This document shows, piece by piece, positions 5,074 to 8,338 of a stretch of 8,338 nt of DNA (its first letter is position 1; each line of letters opens with the position of its first letter). Source of the stretch: JBKEBX01 sp047974615. GTDB lineage: Bacteria > Bacillota > Clostridia > Lachnospirales > CAMZNU01. The notes under the pieces are model-generated. The model worked only from the letters and a program-made list of their open reading frames with translations. It searched no databases and was not told where the DNA came from. The stretch covers positions 1-8,338 of the forward strand of contig JBKECM010000060.1 in the NCBI GenBank assembly GCA_047974615.1, read 5' to 3'. The position numbers were made by a program, and so were the translations under genes.

Positions 5074-7269
5074 ATGTTTAAAAGTAGAAATCAAATTTTA
5101 AAAGTTTTTTATATAGTTGTAGCATTTATTTTAACGTGCACACTTCTTGTTTTTAACACAGACGAAATAGAACAATACAACCTTGTTGTAGGTGGTGTTG
5201 CTCCTGTTAAAATCAAAAGCCCTATTCAAACTATAAATGAATATCAAACGGAACTTTTACGTCAAGAAGCAGAAAAAAATACACCATCTATATACGTTAC
5301 TGATACAGAAATAACAAATGGTGTTTTAGAAAACTTAAACAGCTTTTTTGAAAAGGTAGAAGAACAACGTAGTGCTTATAGTTTTATGGTTGACTATAAC
5401 GAAATGATACCAGAGGGCGAAACTGCACGTACGTTTAACTATGAAAATGTTATTGATGGATATCAAGTTGCTGAAGTGGAAACTCTCTTGACTATGAGCG
5501 AGGTGGAGTATGATACTTTTAAAAATGCGATTATAACGGTTACAGAAGGGACACTGACTGATGGTGTTAAAGCCGATGAGATGTCTAAAACTTCTGTTAT
5601 TATCCGTGATGGCTTATCTACAAAGATGGACGCAAAATATGTAGATTTAGCTTATAAAGTAGTTCTCGATTTTATCGAACCAAATACTTTTATAGATCAA
5701 GAAAGTACTAATGCTGCTATTGAAGTAGCAAAAGAAAATGTAAATTCTATAGTTATTCAAGAAGGTCAAACTATCGTTGATGAAGGCGAAATAATAACTT
5801 TATCATCTTATAAACTTTTAGAGCAATTAGGATTTATAGAAGAGGAGACAAGTGGTGTTGACTTTAGCCTTATTTTATCCTATTGTTCCTTAGTGCTTAT
5901 TCTATTTGCTATGATTTTAGGGTATATATATAAATGTAACCTTAAAGTGTTTGCACGTAGTAATATACTAAGTGCATATTTTGCTATATATATACTATGC
6001 ATATCTTTACTTTCTGTTTTGGACGGTAATGCTTATGCACCAAGTATATGTATTTTATGTGGGTTTTGGACTGCTGTACTTATAGATTTTAGATTAGCAT
6101 TTATAACAAATATTGTTCTTGCTTTTTTAGGTATAACTTTAGCTGATTTTACTTTAGTTAGCGTGCTTTATGTTATTGTAACTGGTACTTTTATGGTTAG
6201 TTTTTCTCATTATATTGCCGATAGAACACGTATTATAAGTGTTACGATTATTTTATGTTTATTTAATTTATTGTTATTTTATACTTTATCATATTTTTAT
6301 GGTATGGATATACTTAAACACGAAGTTATCGAAAGTGAATATCTTACTACACTTACAACACCTATTTTAAGTACAATTTTAGTTGTGTTAATAGCTTTTG
6401 GCTCTATGCCATTATGGGAAGGTTTTTTTGGTATATTAACACCTACCACACTTATAGAACTTACGAAACCTACAAAACCTTTACTTAGACGTTTAACTAT
6501 TGAAGCTCCCGGAACATATCATCATTCTTTAATCGTGGCAAACTTAGCTGAAGAAGCTGCTGTTAAAGTTGGTGCAAATCCTCATATTACACGTGTTGCT
6601 TGCTATTATCACGATATCGGTAAGCTTGTAAATCCAAATTATTTTGCTGAAAATCAAGATGGTGTAAGTATGCATCAATACTTGTCGCCTATAGAAAGTG
6701 CTAATATAATTAAATCTCATATAACAGAAGGTATTACTTTAGCCAAAAAATATAAGTTGCCAAAACAAATTATAGATGTAGCATATCAACATCATGGTAA
6801 CACTTTAGTAAAATATTTTTACTTTAAAGCACTTGAACAAGATGAAACTGCTTCAGAAGATGATTTCCGTTATATAGGTGATAGACCTAAAACAAAAGAA
6901 GCAGGTATTATTATGCTTGCAGATACTGTTGAGGCGGCAGTTCGTAGCGTCATTAAAGACGTTACATCAAAAGAGGAGCTTAAAGCTTTTATTGATAAAC
7001 TTATAAATGGTAAAATACTTGATGGACAACTTGATGAGTGTGAACTTACATATCACGAGGTTTCTCTTATAAAAGAAACTTTTTTAAATGTTTTTAAAGG
7101 TATGTATCATGAACGTGTTGTTTATCCAGAAGATAAAAAAGAAGAAGAAAAAGAAGAATTACATTATACTGAAAAAAATTCTCAAACAAATGAGAATACA
7201 AATGAAGATACAAATGTAAGTGATAATTTTTCAAATGAAGATGAAGAAAAAGTAAATGGAGATAAATAG
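5074..7269 (+). CDS. pgpH: PgpH-type membrane HD phosphodiesterase (c-di-AMP hydrolase), 731 aa
   Basis: This membrane enzyme hydrolyses the second messenger cyclic di-AMP to pApA, linking it to potassium and osmotic homeostasis. The domain order matches the PgpH/YqfF family: an N-terminal membrane helix (about 9-27), an extracellular 7TMR-HDED region (about 30-260), seven predicted membrane helices (about 264-445), then a cytosolic HD domain (about 475-690). Metal-binding residues are visible: His483/His484 (TYHHSL), His513-Asp514 (CYYHDIGKL), His549 (KSHI), His573/His574 (YQHHGN) and Asp617 (MLADTVEAA). None is missing, so it should be active. The final 45 residues are an acidic Asn/Glu/Asp-rich low-complexity tail, which accounts for a length above the roughly 710 aa of Bacillus YqfF. 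AAGGGG (5063-5068) precedes the ATG. It lies between phoH and ybeY as in many Firmicutes. Confidence 0.95.
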   Translation: MFKSRNQILKVFYIVVAFILTCTLLVFNTDEIEQYNLVVGGVAPVKIKSPIQTINEYQTELLRQEAEKNTPSIYVTDTEITNGVLENLNSFFEKVEEQRSAYSFMVDYNEMIPEGETARTFNYENVIDGYQVAEVETLLTMSEVEYDTFKNAIITVTEGTLTDGVKADEMSKTSVIIRDGLSTKMDAKYVDLAYKVVLDFIEPNTFIDQESTNAAIEVAKENVNSIVIQEGQTIVDEGEIITLSSYKLLEQLGFIEEETSGVDFSLILSYCSLVLILFAMILGYIYKCNLKVFARSNILSAYFAIYILCISLLSVLDGNAYAPSICILCGFWTAVLIDFRLAFITNIVLAFLGITLADFTLVSVLYVIVTGTFMVSFSHYIADRTRIISVTIILCLFNLLLFYTLSYFYGMDILKHEVIESEYLTTLTTPILSTILVVLIAFGSMPLWEGFFGILTPTTLIELTKPTKPLLRRLTIEAPGTYHHSLIVANLAEEAAVKVGANPHITRVACYYHDIGKLVNPNYFAENQDGVSMHQYLSPIESANIIKSHITEGITLAKKYKLPKQIIDVAYQHHGNTLVKYFYFKALEQDETASEDDFRYIGDRPKTKEAGIIMLADTVEAAVRSVIKDVTSKEELKAFIDKLINGKILDGQLDECELTYHEVSLIKETFLNVFKGMYHERVVYPEDKKEEEKEELHYTEKNSQTNENTNEDTNVSDNFSNEDEEKVNGDK

Positions 7270-7274
7270 ACTAT

Positions 7275-7742
7275 ATGGATATTTTATTTGACTATGATGA
7301 AGTGTATGAGGATATAGTATCTTTAAAATTTAATTTCGATGACCTTGCAAATAGGGTAGTTAAGGAAGTTTTAAAGTATGAAAAAATTTTATTTGATATT
7401 GAAGTTTCTATTACTGTAGTTAACAATGAAGAAATTCAAATTTTAAATAAAAAGCATCGTAATAAAGATTATCCTACTGATGTACTGTCTTTTCCTATGT
7501 ATACAAGTTTTGGAAATTTTTCATCAAAGGATAAAGTTGTACTCGGAGATATAGTTTTATCTATAGAAAAGGCAAAAGAACAGTCTATTTCTTATAATCA
7601 TTCTTTAGAACGTGAAGTAGGTTTTTTAATTGCTCATTCTATGTTGCATCTTTTAGGATATGACCATTTAGTCGAAGTAGAAGAAAAAATTATGATAAAA
7701 AAACAAGAAGATGTTTTAAACAATATAAACTTAAAACGATAG
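7275..7742 (+). CDS. ybeY: Endoribonuclease YbeY (rRNA maturation factor), 155 aa
   Basis: YbeY is a zinc-dependent single-strand endoribonuclease needed for 16S rRNA 3'-end maturation and ribosome quality control. The signature H-x3-H-x5-H metal site is intact as HSMLHLLGYDH, with His121, His125 and His131. The other family hallmark, PTDVLSFPM (67-75), is preceded by the conserved NKKHRNKDY segment with Arg62. The GDIVLSIEKAKEQ strand-helix (91-103) and the REVGFLIAHSMLH helix (113-125) are also typical. The length is normal. The start is ATG at 7275, only 5 nt after the pgpH stop; the nearest Shine-Dalgarno-like GGAG (7258-7261) is 13 nt away, so initiation probably depends on translational coupling to pgpH. 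The next gene is cdd rather than dgkA. Confidence 0.95.
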   Translation: MDILFDYDEVYEDIVSLKFNFDDLANRVVKEVLKYEKILFDIEVSITVVNNEEIQILNKKHRNKDYPTDVLSFPMYTSFGNFSSKDKVVLGDIVLSIEKAKEQSISYNHSLEREVGFLIAHSMLHLLGYDHLVEVEEKIMIKKQEDVLNNINLKR

Positions 7743-7752
7743 GAGAAAAAAT

Positions 7753-8136
7753 ATGGAAAATGCCGAACTTATAAAACTTGCTGATGAGGCAAAAGACTTT
7801 GCATATTCACCGTTTTCAAACTTTAAAGTTGGTGCAGCTTTGCTTACTGCCTCAGGGAAAGTATATCAAGGCTGTAATATAGAAAACTCAAGTTATGGTG
7901 CTACAAACTGTGCTGAACGTACTGCAATATTTAAAGCTGTTTCAGAAGGTGAAAGAAATTTTACTAAAATAGCTGTTATGTCAAGCTCTGGAGATTTTAC
8001 TTCACCTTGTGGTATATGTCGTCAAGTTATTTTTGAGTTTTTAGACAAAGAGGGAGAAATTTTACTAGGTAACAATAAGGGCGAAATAAAAATATATAAG
8101 GTTGCTGAACTTTTACCAGAAGGCTTTAAGTTATAG
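7753..8136 (+). CDS. cdd: Cytidine deaminase, 127 aa
   Basis: This cytosolic zinc enzyme deaminates cytidine and deoxycytidine to uridine and deoxyuridine in pyrimidine salvage. It has the size of the small tetrameric Bacillus-type enzymes. The substrate loop FKVGAALL (24-31) and NIENSSYG (42-49) are present. The catalytic CAE motif (Cys53, Glu55) and PCGICRQ (85-91, with Cys86 and Cys89) give the three-cysteine zinc site and the proton-shuttling glutamate. The ATG at 7753 follows AGGAG (7741-7745), which overlaps the ybeY stop codon, with 7-nt spacing. It is the last gene visible in the operon; no obvious intrinsic terminator follows, so transcription may continue past the repeat element into a gene beyond the window. 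Confidence 0.96.
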   Translation: MENAELIKLADEAKDFAYSPFSNFKVGAALLTASGKVYQGCNIENSSYGATNCAERTAIFKAVSEGERNFTKIAVMSSSGDFTSPCGICRQVIFEFLDKEGEILLGNNKGEIKIYKVAELLPEGFKL

Positions 8137-8220
8137 GAGTTTTTATATTACATAATAAAAATTTTTTAAGCCTAAGGTTAGCATATAAATTAATAATGTT
8201 GCAAATATATATTTAAAGGA
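8137..8220. other. Non-coding stretch between cdd and repeat element, with orphan RBS
   Basis: AGGAG (8135-8139) overlaps the cdd stop codon just as the ybeY stop overlaps the cdd site, yet no ATG, GTG or TTG follows at a usable distance. At 5 nt an ATA (8145) opens 23 codons ending in TAA at 8214-8216. This could be a decayed gene start or chance. A second Shine-Dalgarno-like AAAGGAGG (8215-8222) abuts the repeat element. No terminator hairpin is seen. Confidence 0.4.
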
Positions 8221-8338
8221 GGGTGCTGATAAAGGATAGAAAAAAATATTACTGCACAAAAATTACGCTCGACTTGATGATTTGCTTTGCAAATCATCTT
8301 GCATGTCGCATAAAATTAGCACTCGTTCTTTCGAAGGT
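8221..8338. mobile_element. MITE-like repeat element, second copy, cut by window end
   Basis: It starts with the same GGGTGCTGATAA terminal motif as the copy at 110-382 and matches that copy's first 118 bp at about 112 positions without gaps, in the same orientation. The central hairpin (8276-8298) is a perfect 10-bp stem, GATGATTTGC and GCAAATCATC around TTT, where the first copy has one mismatch. The right end lies beyond the window, so its full length and whether it shares the composite right half are unknown. It lies 84 bp after cdd. Confidence 0.8.

Noticed and set aside
110..8338. CRISPR-type array
   Set aside because: Only two copies of the repeat are present, 8 kb apart, with no regular spacers and no cas genes.

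Overview
The window is AT-rich chromosomal DNA, and its gene content points to an endospore-forming, low-GC Firmicute, most likely a member of the Clostridia. The evidence is strong AGGAGG-type ribosome binding sites, the sporulation genes yqfC and yqfD, and the conserved cluster yqfC-yqfD-phoH-pgpH-ybeY-cdd. I cannot name the species.

Layout. Positions 1-109 hold no gene. Positions 110-382 hold a 273-bp non-coding, MITE-like repeat with 12-bp perfect terminal inverted repeats. A near-perfect sigma-A promoter (464-492) then drives a small acidic protein of unknown function (554-991). This gene converges on a minus-strand M29-family metallo-aminopeptidase (1048-2283), and a perfect 14-bp-stem terminator lies between the two. 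The divergent intergenic region (2284-2454) contains a plausible sporulation sigma-E promoter reading right. From 2455 to 8136 runs a tight operon of six co-directional genes with gaps of 4, 22, 16, 5 and 10 nt. It is followed by about 84 bp of non-coding DNA and a second copy of the same repeat family (8221 to the window end), in the same orientation and about 95% identical over the 118 bp that can be compared.

How the genes work together. YqfC and YqfD are sporulation proteins. PhoH (a P-loop NTPase linked to RNA metabolism) and YbeY (a metal-dependent endoribonuclease for rRNA maturation) form a conserved RNA-processing pair. PgpH is a membrane HD-domain phosphodiesterase that degrades cyclic di-AMP. 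Cdd salvages cytidine. This neighbourhood is widely conserved in Firmicutes, but dgkA, found between ybeY and cdd in Bacillus subtilis, is absent. A repeat copy lies about 85 bp past cdd, where era would be expected to follow.

No complete undescribed system is evident. The most unusual content is the composite palindromic repeat family bracketing the block. Next come the possible sigma-E input into a housekeeping RNA/c-di-AMP operon, the orphan ribosome binding site and decayed-looking frame after cdd, and the uncharacterised 145-residue protein.
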